A stretch of DNA of 7,312 nt, from positions 1 to 7,312 of the forward strand of contig CAKONT010000046.1 of assembly GCA_934097255.1 (NCBI GenBank). The letters run 5' to 3'. A program made the translations under genes and the position numbers. Below, one piece after another: positions 1-5,748 of this stretch. The notes under the pieces are model-generated. The model had not been told where the DNA came from, did no database searches, and worked only from the letters and a program-made list of their open reading frames with translations. Within the stretch, counting starts at the first letter, position 1, and each line of letters begins with the position of its first letter. Origin of the DNA: an uncultured Bacilli bacterium. Its GTDB lineage: Bacteria; Bacillota_I; Bacilli_A; RF39; UBA660.

Positions 1-2
1 AA

Positions 3-173
3 ATGACGGAAGGAAATAACGTATTAGTAGGAAGCACTTCAACAGGAGAAAAAATAAGTACATTTGAAGCAAAATACATAAGAGAAAATGAAAGTGAAAT
101 GGGAAGTTATGCCCTAGTAACAGGAAGCTTTAACCAAAGTGAAGAAACAGCATATGTTGTAGTAACACAATAA
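3..173 (+). CDS. C-terminal fragment of an unrecognised protein (5' end outside window)
   Basis: A reading frame is open from the left edge and ends with TAA at 171-173, giving 56 visible residues. The ATG at 3-5 is probably an internal methionine, because no ribosome binding site can be seen before it and the window begins two bases earlier. The visible tail is rich in Ser, Thr, Gly and Glu, has no cysteine and no membrane segment, and ends in an alternating hydrophobic stretch (AYVVVTQ), as in a beta-rich terminal domain. I do not recognise the family. Codon choice leans to A-ending triplets: Gly is always GGA (five of five), and Val and Thr are mostly GTA and ACA. The following gene, ung, uses many T-ending codons such as GGT, GTT and CTT. 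The frame is clear; the function is unknown. Confidence 0.6.
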   Translation: MTEGNNVLVGSTSTGEKISTFEAKYIRENESEMGSYALVTGSFNQSEETAYVVVTQ

Positions 174-192
174 TTTATCCTATCAAAAAATA

Positions 193-209
193 TTTCCAAT
201 TATTGGAAA
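193..209. other. Short inverted repeat downstream of the partial gene
   Basis: TTTCCAA (193-199) and TTGGAAA (203-209) form a perfect 7-bp stem around a three-base loop. It starts 20 bases after the stop codon of the first gene. On the + strand the stem is followed by A-rich sequence, not T. Read on the - strand it is followed by a T run (complement of 185-190). It could be a weak transcript-end hairpin, but the tail points the wrong way for the gene it follows. Confidence 0.3.
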
Positions 210-226
210 AAATATTTAATATTTAA

Positions 227-263
227 AATAAAAGATAAATAGTTGATATATTTATCTTTTATT
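227..263 (+). terminator. AT-only long hairpin, possible terminator of the first gene
   Basis: Bases 227-240 and 250-263 are perfect reverse complements, giving a 14-bp stem with a nine-base loop (core arm ATAAAAGATAAAT). The stem holds just one G-C pair. It lies 53 bases past the stop at 171-173. There is no long T run after it, although the 3' arm itself contains TTTT, so it is an unusual terminator. The -35 element of the predicted ung promoter sits in its loop. It may act as a terminator, an operator or both; the role is inferred. Confidence 0.4.
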
Positions 264-271
264 ATTATAAT
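243..271 (+). promoter_or_regulatory. Predicted sigma-A promoter for ung
   Basis: TTGATA (243-248) matches the -35 consensus at five of six bases. TATAAT (266-271) is a perfect -10, and the spacer is 17 bases. The predicted start of transcription is near 278, leaving a leader of about 110 bases before the ung ATG at 388. The -35 lies in the loop of the 227-263 inverted repeat, and the -10 begins just past its 3' arm. This is the best match to consensus upstream of ung. Confidence 0.65.
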
Positions 272-318
272 ATATGTGTATTGTGATACTAATGTATGTT
301 TTAATAATTGTTGTAATG

Positions 319-374
319 AAACATTTATTTAAGCTTAAATAGTTAGTATATGAAATGTTTACTTAAATGTTTAC
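319..374 (+). repeat. Nested palindrome and repeated AAATGTTT sites in the ung leader
   Basis: The ten-base unit AAATGTTTAC occurs twice in tandem, at 353-362 and 365-374, with a period of 12. Its first eight bases are present in inverse orientation as AAACATTT at 319-326. Between them is a perfect 14-bp palindrome, ATTTAAGCTTAAAT, at 327-340. The inverted copy could pair with either direct copy, so two alternative hairpins are possible. The second copy runs right up to the ribosome binding site at 375. This arrangement could be a protein operator or an RNA element controlling ung; I do not recognise it as a known operator or riboswitch. Confidence 0.5.
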
Positions 375-382
375 AAAAGGAG
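375..382 (+). promoter_or_regulatory. Ribosome binding site that fixes the ung start at 388
   Basis: AAAAGGAG at 375-382 stands five bases before the ATG at 388-390. An earlier in-frame ATG at 367-369 lies upstream of this site and has no binding site of its own, so the longer reading is very unlikely to be used. Confidence 0.85.
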
Positions 383-387
383 TAGTT

Positions 388-1050
388 ATGTTAACAAAAA
401 GATGGGATGAAGTTTTAAATGATGAGTTTAAGAAGGATTATTTTTTAAAGATTGTATCTTCTATAAGAGAGGAATATAAAAATCATATTTGTTATCCAAA
501 AGCGAGTGATGTTTTTAATGCTTTTAAATATACTGATTACGATGATATAAAGGTTGTTATTATAGGTCAAGATCCATATCATGGTGAGGGTGAAGCTCAT
601 GGACTTTCTTTTTCTGTTAGAGATGGGATAAGTTTTCCTCATTCTCTTCGTAATATTTTTAAGGAGTTAAAAGATGATTTAGGATATGATGTTCCTAAGA
701 GTGGATCTTTAGAAAAATGGGCTAAAGAAGGGGTTATGCTTTTAAATAGTATTTTAACGGTTGAAAAAGATAAACCTCTTTCTCATCAAAAGTATAATTG
801 GGAAGAGTTTACTGATGTAGTTATATCAAAAATTAATCAAAAAAGTACTCCTGTTGTTTTTATTTTATGGGGTAGTTATGCTAGAAGTAAAAAAAGATTA
901 ATTACTAATCCAATTCATTATGTAATAGAATCTCCTCATCCATCGCCATTATCAGCATCTCGTGGTTTTTTTGGAAGTAAGCCTTTTTCCAAAGCAAATA
1001 ATTTTTTAATATCAAAAAAGATTAGTCCAGTTAATTTTAACTTGAACTAA
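388..1050 (+). CDS. ung: Uracil-DNA glycosylase, family 1
   Basis: This gene encodes a 220-residue cytoplasmic repair enzyme that cuts uracil from DNA by hydrolysing the N-glycosidic bond, the first step of base excision repair after cytosine deamination or dUMP misincorporation. The family 1 signatures are all visible. The water-activating loop GQDPYHG is at about residues 60-66, with the catalytic Asp at 62. SFSV and FPHSLRNIFKEL follow. MLLN lies near 117-120, FILWG near 158-162, and the minor-groove loop HPSPLSA at 184-190 carries the catalytic His, followed by the FFGSKPFSKAN block. The length is typical of bacterial Ung. The start at 388 is chosen because AAAAGGAG precedes it and because homologues begin at this point. 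It has its own promoter and a long repeat-bearing leader. Its 3' end overlaps the convergent LemA-like gene by four bases. Nothing is missing or broken. Confidence 0.97.
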   Translation: MLTKRWDEVLNDEFKKDYFLKIVSSIREEYKNHICYPKASDVFNAFKYTDYDDIKVVIIGQDPYHGEGEAHGLSFSVRDGISFPHSLRNIFKELKDDLGYDVPKSGSLEKWAKEGVMLLNSILTVEKDKPLSHQKYNWEEFTDVVISKINQKSTPVVFILWGSYARSKKRLITNPIHYVIESPHPSPLSASRGFFGSKPFSKANNFLISKKISPVNFNLN

Positions 1051-1056
1051 TCTTTT
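1016..1056. terminator. Two-way terminator hairpin spanning the ung and lemA-like stop codons
   Basis: AAAAGATTAGT (1016-1026) and ACTAATCTTTT (1046-1056) form a perfect 11-bp stem. Inside it, AGTTAA (1029-1034) and TTAACT (1037-1042) extend the fold. Read on the + strand the stem ends in TTTT and serves ung; read on the - strand it ends in CTTTTTT (complement of 1014-1020) and serves the LemA-like gene. Both stop codons, TAA at 1048-1050 on + and TAG at 1047-1049 on -, fall in the 3'-side arm as read on the + strand. Confidence 0.75.
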
Positions 1057-1553
1057 AATATTTCATAGTTTTCTATTCTTTTTAAACTAAAAGATTTTTT
1101 GTTTTCTAATTTTAATAATTTATATAAATAACATAATGGTTTTTTATTTAATTGATAATTATAAATTGATACTTTACTATTATAAAAGTCTTTTAATCCT
1201 TCTATTGTTTCTTCTAATTCATTTAAACTTTGAATTGTTTTTTTATCTTCTTTTGTTGGTTTGAATTTATCTTCATTTATTAATTTGTTTAAATTCCATT
1301 TAGCATCAAATAGATTTTTTTCTTTTTCAAATATTGTATCAGTTTCTTGTTTTATAAGTTTTAATATATCTTTATTTTTAGCCTTTTTAGCTATTTTGTC
1401 CATTAATTTTTGTTTTTCATCTAAGCTTTCATCCATTTTATTATGACAAATAATAATGTTATTGTTTATTTCATCTAATTTTTTCTTATTTATATAAAAT
1501 ATTAAAGTAACAATTAAAATGACAAGTATAATACCTAATATAACATAAATCAT
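1047..1553 (-). CDS. LemA-family-like membrane protein
   Basis: This 168-residue protein has one N-terminal membrane segment (about residues 2-21, nearly all Ile, Leu and Val) followed by a lysine-rich stop, then a helical, charged cytoplasmic-type domain. The C-terminal part resembles the LemA family: an acidic helix with NELEETIEGL (111-120) leads into FYNSKVSIYN (123-132), matching the family pattern of YN, a valine-containing spacer and a second YN, then a hydrophobic stretch ending near Ser-Phe. The size also fits LemA. The middle is divergent, and the usual N-terminal YN.L block is not clear, so this is a distant member. The biochemical role of LemA proteins is poorly known. A GGTGAT binding site lies three bases before the ATG, and a good promoter lies at 1609-1637. 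The C-terminal codons overlap ung and form part of the shared terminator. Confidence 0.65.
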   Translation of the reverse strand: MIYVILGIILVILIVTLIFYINKKKLDEINNNIIICHNKMDESLDEKQKLMDKIAKKAKNKDILKLIKQETDTIFEKEKNLFDAKWNLNKLINEDKFKPTKEDKKTIQSLNELEETIEGLKDFYNSKVSIYNYQLNKKPLCYLYKLLKLENKKSFSLKRIENYEILKD

Positions 1554-1608
1554 TTTATCACCGCTTTTTTATCCTTTCTTACTTTATTATCTTTCATTTA
1601 TTTATTTT

Positions 1609-1637
1609 ATTATAGCAAATTGCATTATTTATTTCAA
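1609..1637 (-). promoter_or_regulatory. Predicted sigma-A promoter for the LemA-like gene
   Basis: On the - strand, TTGAAA (complement of 1632-1637) and a perfect TATAAT (complement of 1609-1614) are separated by 17 bases. The predicted transcription start is near 1602, giving a leader of about 50 bases. The -35 directly abuts the stop codon of the GerQ-like gene (1638-1640). The LemA-like gene can therefore be expressed in growing cells independently of the coat gene upstream. No terminator is evident between the two, so read-through from the coat gene is also possible. Confidence 0.65.
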
Positions 1638-1952
1638 CTATATTACTTTGTAGTTTATTTTCTCATCAAATACGATGTAGTTAATATAAATAGATAAAAG
1701 TAAATACCATTTGCCATTTTTAGGGTCCGATAAGACGACGTGATCTCTTGCTGCTTGTTCTACAACTCCTGTAAATATTTTGTTTTGCCATTCGCTTGAA
1801 TCTGGAAATGTCATATAAATACTTGCGACTTTGCCTTTATTCATTCTAAGAATATTTTCAATATATGACTGTTCCATAGGTAAATCGTCATTCGCATAAC
1901 TTGGATCGTATGCCGGTGTTGTAAAGTTTGGGTTATAATAACTATTATTCAT
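1638..1952 (-). CDS. gerQ: GerQ-like spore coat protein
   Basis: The 104-residue product matches the conserved C-terminal domain of GerQ, an inner-coat protein that in Bacillus subtilis is needed for placement of the cortex hydrolase CwlJ and for germination by that route. The diagnostic run is EQSYIENILR (27-36), then a KGKVASIYMTF block, SSEWQNKIFTGV (52-63), ARDHVVLSDP (68-77) and GKWYLL, ending in VFDEKINY (94-101). The N-terminal part is short, with Asn, Tyr and Pro, where the B. subtilis protein has a longer Gln-rich segment. No lysine occurs before residue 39, so the N-terminal lysines used for transglutaminase cross-linking in B. subtilis have no counterpart. A perfect AAGGAGGA site (complement of 1958-1965) precedes the ATG by five bases. 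I see no clear sigma-A promoter; a mother-cell sigma factor would be expected but cannot be shown. It is divergent from pduL. Confidence 0.88.
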   Translation of the reverse strand: MNNSYYNPNFTTPAYDPSYANDDLPMEQSYIENILRMNKGKVASIYMTFPDSSEWQNKIFTGVVEQAARDHVVLSDPKNGKWYLLLSIYINYIVFDEKINYKVI

Positions 1953-1990
1953 AAAAATCCTCCTTCTTTTCTAATTAATAATATTTATTA

Positions 1991-2016
1991 TTTTTTTAAA
2001 ATATGCTTTAAAAAAA
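1991..2016. repeat. AT-only palindrome between gerQ and pduL
   Basis: TTTTTTTAAA (1991-2000) and TTTAAAAAAA (2007-2016) are perfect reverse complements around the six-base centre ATATGC. The palindrome lies in the 105-base space between two divergent genes and covers the predicted -35 of pduL. It could be an operator for one or both genes, or simply flexible or bent AT-rich DNA. Low sequence complexity makes a chance origin possible. Confidence 0.4.
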
Positions 2017-2035
2017 AGATTTTATTTTATATAAT
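2007..2035 (+). promoter_or_regulatory. Predicted sigma-A promoter for pduL
   Basis: A perfect TATAAT (2030-2035) lies 17 bases after TTTAAA (2007-2012), a four-of-six match to the -35. The predicted start of transcription, near 2042, falls just before the binding site AAAGGAAG (2044-2051), so the leader would be only about 15 bases. The weak -35 sits in the right arm of the palindrome at 1991-2016. Confidence 0.55.
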
Positions 2036-2057
2036 AGTCATTGAAAGGAAGAGTTTT

Positions 2058-2612
2058 ATGAAAGTAAAAGTAGGTATATCAAATAGACACGTTCATTTGT
2101 GTGAAAAAGATTTTAAACAGTTATTTTTAGATACACCGCTTGAAGTAGATAAAATGTTAAATCAAGAAGGTGAATTTAAATCAAATCTTGTTGTTAGTTT
2201 AGAAGGTAAAAAAGGAGTTATAGATAATGTTCGAGTTTTAGGACCTTTAAGAAGTTATACACAAGTTGAAGTATCTAAAACGGATTGTTATACCTTAGGT
2301 ATCGATGCTCCTGTTAGAAATTCAGGTGATTTATCAGATGCTTCTTCTATAAAAATAAGAAATAACGACAATATAATTGAAAGAAAGTGTTGTATTATTG
2401 CAACAAGACATATTCATGTAACAAAAGAGGAAAAAGAAAGTCTTGGATTAAAAGATGTGTGTAAGGTTAAAACTTCAGGAGAAAAAGGAGTTATTTTAGA
2501 TAATGTATATGTAAAAACAAATAAAAATTATAACTTTGAGTTACATTTAGATACTGATGATGCTAATAGTTGTTTATTAAAAAATGGAGATTATGTCGAG
2601 GTAATTAAATAA
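2058..2612 (+). CDS. pduL: Phosphate acyltransferase, PduL type
   Basis: This 184-residue enzyme interconverts acyl-CoA and acyl-phosphate (acetyl or propanoyl) using inorganic phosphate. It is the non-homologous alternative to Pta and works with acetate or propionate kinase to make ATP. The duplicated fold is evident: the first half begins GISNRHVHL (6-14), with the metal-binding histidines 11 and 13, and contains VRVLGPLRSYTQVE (58-71) and APVRNSGDL (84-92). The second half carries ATRHIHVT (115-122), with histidines 118 and 120, and HLDTDDAN (163-170). All expected metal-ligand histidines are present. The N-terminus starts directly at the catalytic domain, with no extra amphipathic helix of the sort that targets PduL to a microcompartment, and no shell genes are nearby. 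This suggests a cytoplasmic housekeeping role in fermentation. The next gene follows after 23 bases, probably on the same transcript. Confidence 0.94.
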   Translation: MKVKVGISNRHVHLCEKDFKQLFLDTPLEVDKMLNQEGEFKSNLVVSLEGKKGVIDNVRVLGPLRSYTQVEVSKTDCYTLGIDAPVRNSGDLSDASSIKIRNNDNIIERKCCIIATRHIHVTKEEKESLGLKDVCKVKTSGEKGVILDNVYVKTNKNYNFELHLDTDDANSCLLKNGDYVEVIK

Positions 2613-2635
2613 ATTTATAAAATAAAGGTGAAATA

Positions 2636-3748
2636 ATGAATTGTAATGACATGGAAGAATTCATAAGAAAAAGTTACACGATGTATCAAAAAATGAAAGA
2701 TAAGGGGTTTAGTAGTAACAATTTATATTTTTTGTTAGTTAAAAATGATATAGATAAAAATTATCATGATTATAAAAAAGAATTTATCAAAATAAATAAT
2801 TTATTTGAAAAATATAGGGTTAATTGTGATATAAAAAGAAATAACAATTTTTTATATATTAATTATGATAATTTTAAAAGTGATTCTTGTAATATTAGAT
2901 TATATATTCCCAATTTTTCAAAAAAATTTAGTGAAAATATTAATAAAATATTTTTATATTTAAAAGAAAAAAGAATTAATTTTAAAATGAAAATATCACC
3001 ATACTTAAAAAAAGATGGTGTTTTATTAATGTTAGATAGTGTTAGTGATGTTAAGACTATTATTAATTATATAAATAGTCTTTTATTTGATTTTTCTAGT
3101 ACGAATTATTTTTTAATTAAAAAAGATAATATTGGAATTTCGATGGATTCAAAATATTCATATAACCGTGTTATTAGTAAAACTCTTTTTGATTATATAA
3201 AAAAAGAAGAGTTTGTTAACACTAAAAATTATCTTGAGGGATTTAATTCTTATGTTTTTAAACTTTTTAAAGAAGAAAATGACGAGGAATTAAAGCTTAT
3301 TTATCATAATATTATTCTTGCGACTATAAATAATTCTAGTTTTGATGATATTGAGTTTATTTTTAATAGATATAATTATTTAAATAATATTAGTAAAGAA
3401 AAGAAAGGTAATAAAGTAAATGAATCTAATAAAAAAGAAAAACAAGCTATTTTATTTAAAGCTTGTCTTGCTAATTATAGTAAATATGGGAAAGACCATT
3501 TACTTCTTTCTTTATTGAAAACTGATCCTAATTTTTTTCTTTTTACAAGAGATGATGGTATAAGAGATATGATGATAGAAAATATTTCTTCTTTTGACAT
3601 TCCACTTTTAATTTTTTCTCATTTAAGTGATGTTGGATATGAAGTTTCTTTACGTAATCAAGATGACATTGAATATTTAGTAACTACTTATGGTGATTAT
3701 ATTGTATCATTTGTAAACAAAGATAGTAGATGTGTACGTAAAAAATAA
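2636..3748 (+). CDS. Unrecognised 370-residue cytoplasmic protein
   Basis: I do not recognise this protein. It begins at an ATG four bases after AAAGGTGA (2624-2631), 23 bases past pduL, so co-transcription is likely. It has no signal peptide and no membrane segment and is rich in Lys, Asn, Ile, Phe and Tyr. Residues 1-60 look helical. Residues 70-165 alternate hydrophobic strands with helices (LYINYD, RLYIPNF, INFKMKI, GVLLMLD). A Lys/Asn-rich linker at about 252-270 separates a compact C-terminal part with CLANYSKYGKDHLLLSLL (277-294) and FLFTRDDGIRDMMIENI (301-317). The middle layout faintly recalls HopA1-like or lantibiotic-cyclase-associated domains, but I see no diagnostic residues, so that is a weak guess. 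Base composition and codon use match the neighbours. The stop abuts the stop of the convergent penicillin-binding protein gene without a gap. Confidence 0.8.
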   Translation: MNCNDMEEFIRKSYTMYQKMKDKGFSSNNLYFLLVKNDIDKNYHDYKKEFIKINNLFEKYRVNCDIKRNNNFLYINYDNFKSDSCNIRLYIPNFSKKFSENINKIFLYLKEKRINFKMKISPYLKKDGVLLMLDSVSDVKTIINYINSLLFDFSSTNYFLIKKDNIGISMDSKYSYNRVISKTLFDYIKKEEFVNTKNYLEGFNSYVFKLFKEENDEELKLIYHNIILATINNSSFDDIEFIFNRYNYLNNISKEKKGNKVNESNKKEKQAILFKACLANYSKYGKDHLLLSLLKTDPNFFLFTRDDGIRDMMIENISSFDIPLLIFSHLSDVGYEVSLRNQDDIEYLVTTYGDYIVSFVNKDSRCVRKK

Positions 3749-5662
3749 TTAATTAGTTGGTTCAGTACCTTTTATATAATAAAGAATTTTTTTGTTTTTA
3801 CTATTTTCAGTTGCTAGTTTTCCAGATACAGGATCAACTAATACTCCTGATACATTTTCTGGAATATCGTACCATTTACTTTCTTTATTTTTTAAATATT
3901 CTTCCATTGCATCAGCCCATGACAATTTGTTATTACTAATGACATTATAATTTATTTTAGAGTTATCGTCATATCCAGCCCATGATGCTAAAACAATTCC
4001 GTTATTGTATCCTACAATCCAAGAATCTGTGTCGGTACTTCCACTTTTTAAAGCGTATTTATTTGTTAGTTTTCCAAGAATATTTATACATGTTGGATAT
4101 CCATAATCGATTAAATTATTATCATAACTTCCTGTTAATAATTCACTTATAATAAATGCTATATTTGAATCGAATATTTTTTCTGATTCATTTTTATATT
4201 CATATAAAATATTATCGTTTATATCAGTTATTTTTTTTATGAAATGAGGTTTTACTTTATATCCAGTATTTGCAAGTTGTGCATATGCGTTTGCAAGTTC
4301 TATTATATTTACTTCATAAGTTCCTAAAGGAAGTGATGGCACGCTTTCAAGTTTAGTTGTAATACCTGCTTTTTTAAGTGTTTTAACTAATTCATCTTTT
4401 CCTAAAAAAAGGTGAGTTTTTACAGCATACACGTTATCAGAATAAGCAATAGCAAGAGCCATACTTATTTCTTTATTTCCATAAATATTTTCAGAATTTT
4501 TAGGAGTATAACTTTCTTTATTATCAAAGTTAAAAGTCGTATATGAACTTAAAAAGGTACTACTTGCTGTAAATCCTTTTTCAATCGCATTATAATATAA
4601 AAATGGTTTTATAGTAGACCCTGGTTGTCTTAGGGAATCTGTTGCACGGTTATATGTTGATTCCTCATAATTTGTTCCACCGATTACTCCAAGTATTTCG
4701 CCATTATTTGAGTTAAGCATTACTTTAGCAGTTTGTACTTTATCATCTGTTTTATTATCTTTTATACTATTTTCAAGAGATGTTTGTGCATCTAAATTTA
4801 AAGTTGTATATATTTTTATACCTCCTGTTTCAAGATAACTTTTAGGTAAATCTTCTAATGAAAATAATTCTTTCATTGTTGCATCTTTAAAATAATTTAA
4901 AGTAGTTAAATTATATTTTTTATTTTGTCCATAAAAAACAAGTTTTTCATTATATGCTTGTTTTTTTTCTTCTTCAGTTATAAATTTATTTTCGACCATT
5001 CTATTTAACACGACAAGTTGTCTTTTTTTTGATAATTCGTAGTTGGAAAGTGGAGAGTAATTACTTGGTGAGTTTGGTATACCAACTAAAATAGATATTT
5101 CTGCAAGTGATAAATCATTAACGCTTTTATTAAAATAATAGTTAGCAGCGTTTTCAATACCATAATTGCCATGTCCATAGTTTATTGTATTTAAATACCC
5201 TTCGAGTATTTCTTCTTTTGTATAGTGGTTTTCTAGTTCAAAAGTAAGCCACATTTCTTTCCACTTTCTTTTCCATGTTTTATCAAAGTCTAAGAATAGA
5301 TTTTTTGCATATTGCTGGGTTATTGTCGATGCTCCTTGTACTATTTCTTTTTCTCTTATATTAGCTTCTATTGCTTTTAATATGCGAAAATAATTAAAAC
5401 CATTGTGTTCAAAGAATAGTTTATCTTCAACGGAAATTGTTGCAGCAACAACAAGAGATCCCATATCTTTAATATCAACCCATTGATCTTCATTTCCATA
5501 AAATATTAAATTATTTTTATCGTCATACAAATAAAAGTTATTAGCACTTTTTATATCTATTTTCGGTGTTAACTTAGCGTAAATTACACCAATTAAATTA
5601 AATCCCATAAAAGTAAGGAAGAAAATTACTAATATTTGTAAAATTTTTTTTACTATTTTCAT
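3749..5662 (-). CDS. Class A penicillin-binding protein (glycosyltransferase/transpeptidase)
   Basis: This 637-residue bifunctional enzyme polymerises lipid II into glycan strands and cross-links the stem peptides on the outer face of the membrane. One N-terminal membrane segment (about residues 7-29) anchors it. The GT51 domain shows EDKLFFEHNG (79-88, catalytic Glu79), GASTITQQ (110-117), RKWKEMWL (132-139) and ILEGYLNTINYG (152-163). The transpeptidase domain shows all three active-site motifs: STIK (349-352, nucleophile Ser349), SDN (408-410) and KSG (539-541), the common variant of KTG. The C-terminus ends in YYIKGTEP, typical of Bacilli PBP1A-type proteins, with no long glycine or asparagine-rich tail. 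A strong AGGAGGAA site lies four bases before the ATG. The gene is divergent from ywiB, and I see no confident promoter for it in the short spacer. It appears intact; it could be called pbp1A, pbpF or pbpG, and the sequence does not decide which. Confidence 0.95.
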   Translation of the reverse strand: MKIVKKILQILVIFFLTFMGFNLIGVIYAKLTPKIDIKSANNFYLYDDKNNLIFYGNEDQWVDIKDMGSLVVAATISVEDKLFFEHNGFNYFRILKAIEANIREKEIVQGASTITQQYAKNLFLDFDKTWKRKWKEMWLTFELENHYTKEEILEGYLNTINYGHGNYGIENAANYYFNKSVNDLSLAEISILVGIPNSPSNYSPLSNYELSKKRQLVVLNRMVENKFITEEEKKQAYNEKLVFYGQNKKYNLTTLNYFKDATMKELFSLEDLPKSYLETGGIKIYTTLNLDAQTSLENSIKDNKTDDKVQTAKVMLNSNNGEILGVIGGTNYEESTYNRATDSLRQPGSTIKPFLYYNAIEKGFTASSTFLSSYTTFNFDNKESYTPKNSENIYGNKEISMALAIAYSDNVYAVKTHLFLGKDELVKTLKKAGITTKLESVPSLPLGTYEVNIIELANAYAQLANTGYKVKPHFIKKITDINDNILYEYKNESEKIFDSNIAFIISELLTGSYDNNLIDYGYPTCINILGKLTNKYALKSGSTDTDSWIVGYNNGIVLASWAGYDDNSKINYNVISNNKLSWADAMEEYLKNKESKWYDIPENVSGVLVDPVSGKLATENSKNKKILYYIKGTEPTN

Positions 5663-5730
5663 AAAATTCCTCCTATTTCTTTTTTAGTATGAAAAAAAAT
5701 AAAAAAAATATGTGTATTTTAAAAAAATTG

Positions 5731-5739
5731 TGCTATAAT
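5731..5739 (+). promoter_or_regulatory. Extended -10 promoter for ywiB-argS
   Basis: TGCTATAAT is a perfect extended -10 (TGnTATAAT). No good -35 is found 17 bases upstream (TGTGTA at 5711-5716), as is usual for extended -10 promoters. Transcription would start near 5746, only about three bases before the ATG at 5749. Confidence 0.55.
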
Positions 5740-5748
5740 GCGTCTTAT

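Noticed and set aside
367..387. Longer ung reading from the ATG at 367
   Set aside because: The strong binding site AAAAGGAG lies downstream of this ATG, five bases before 388, and family members start at the later site.
445..642. Antisense open frame within ung
   Set aside because: It lies wholly inside ung, has no binding site and resembles no protein; it is a by-product of AT-rich coding sequence.
1261..1446. Open frame opposite the LemA-like gene
   Set aside because: Its Phe/Leu/Ser-rich translation is what the reverse of a Lys/Asp/Glu-rich helical gene gives; there is no start signal.
1967..2010. Mother-cell sigma factor promoter for gerQ
   Set aside because: A CATATTTTA string on the - strand resembles a sigma-K -10, but no matching -35 is present and such strings are common in AT-rich DNA.
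3741..3765. Terminator between the 370-residue gene and the penicillin-binding protein gene
   Set aside because: The junction holds only a short TAATTAATTA palindrome and a T run on the - strand; I could not find a stem of convincing length.
3757..3939. Open frame opposite the 3' end of the penicillin-binding protein gene
   Set aside because: It overlaps a well-conserved coding region on the other strand and has no binding site or recognisable features.
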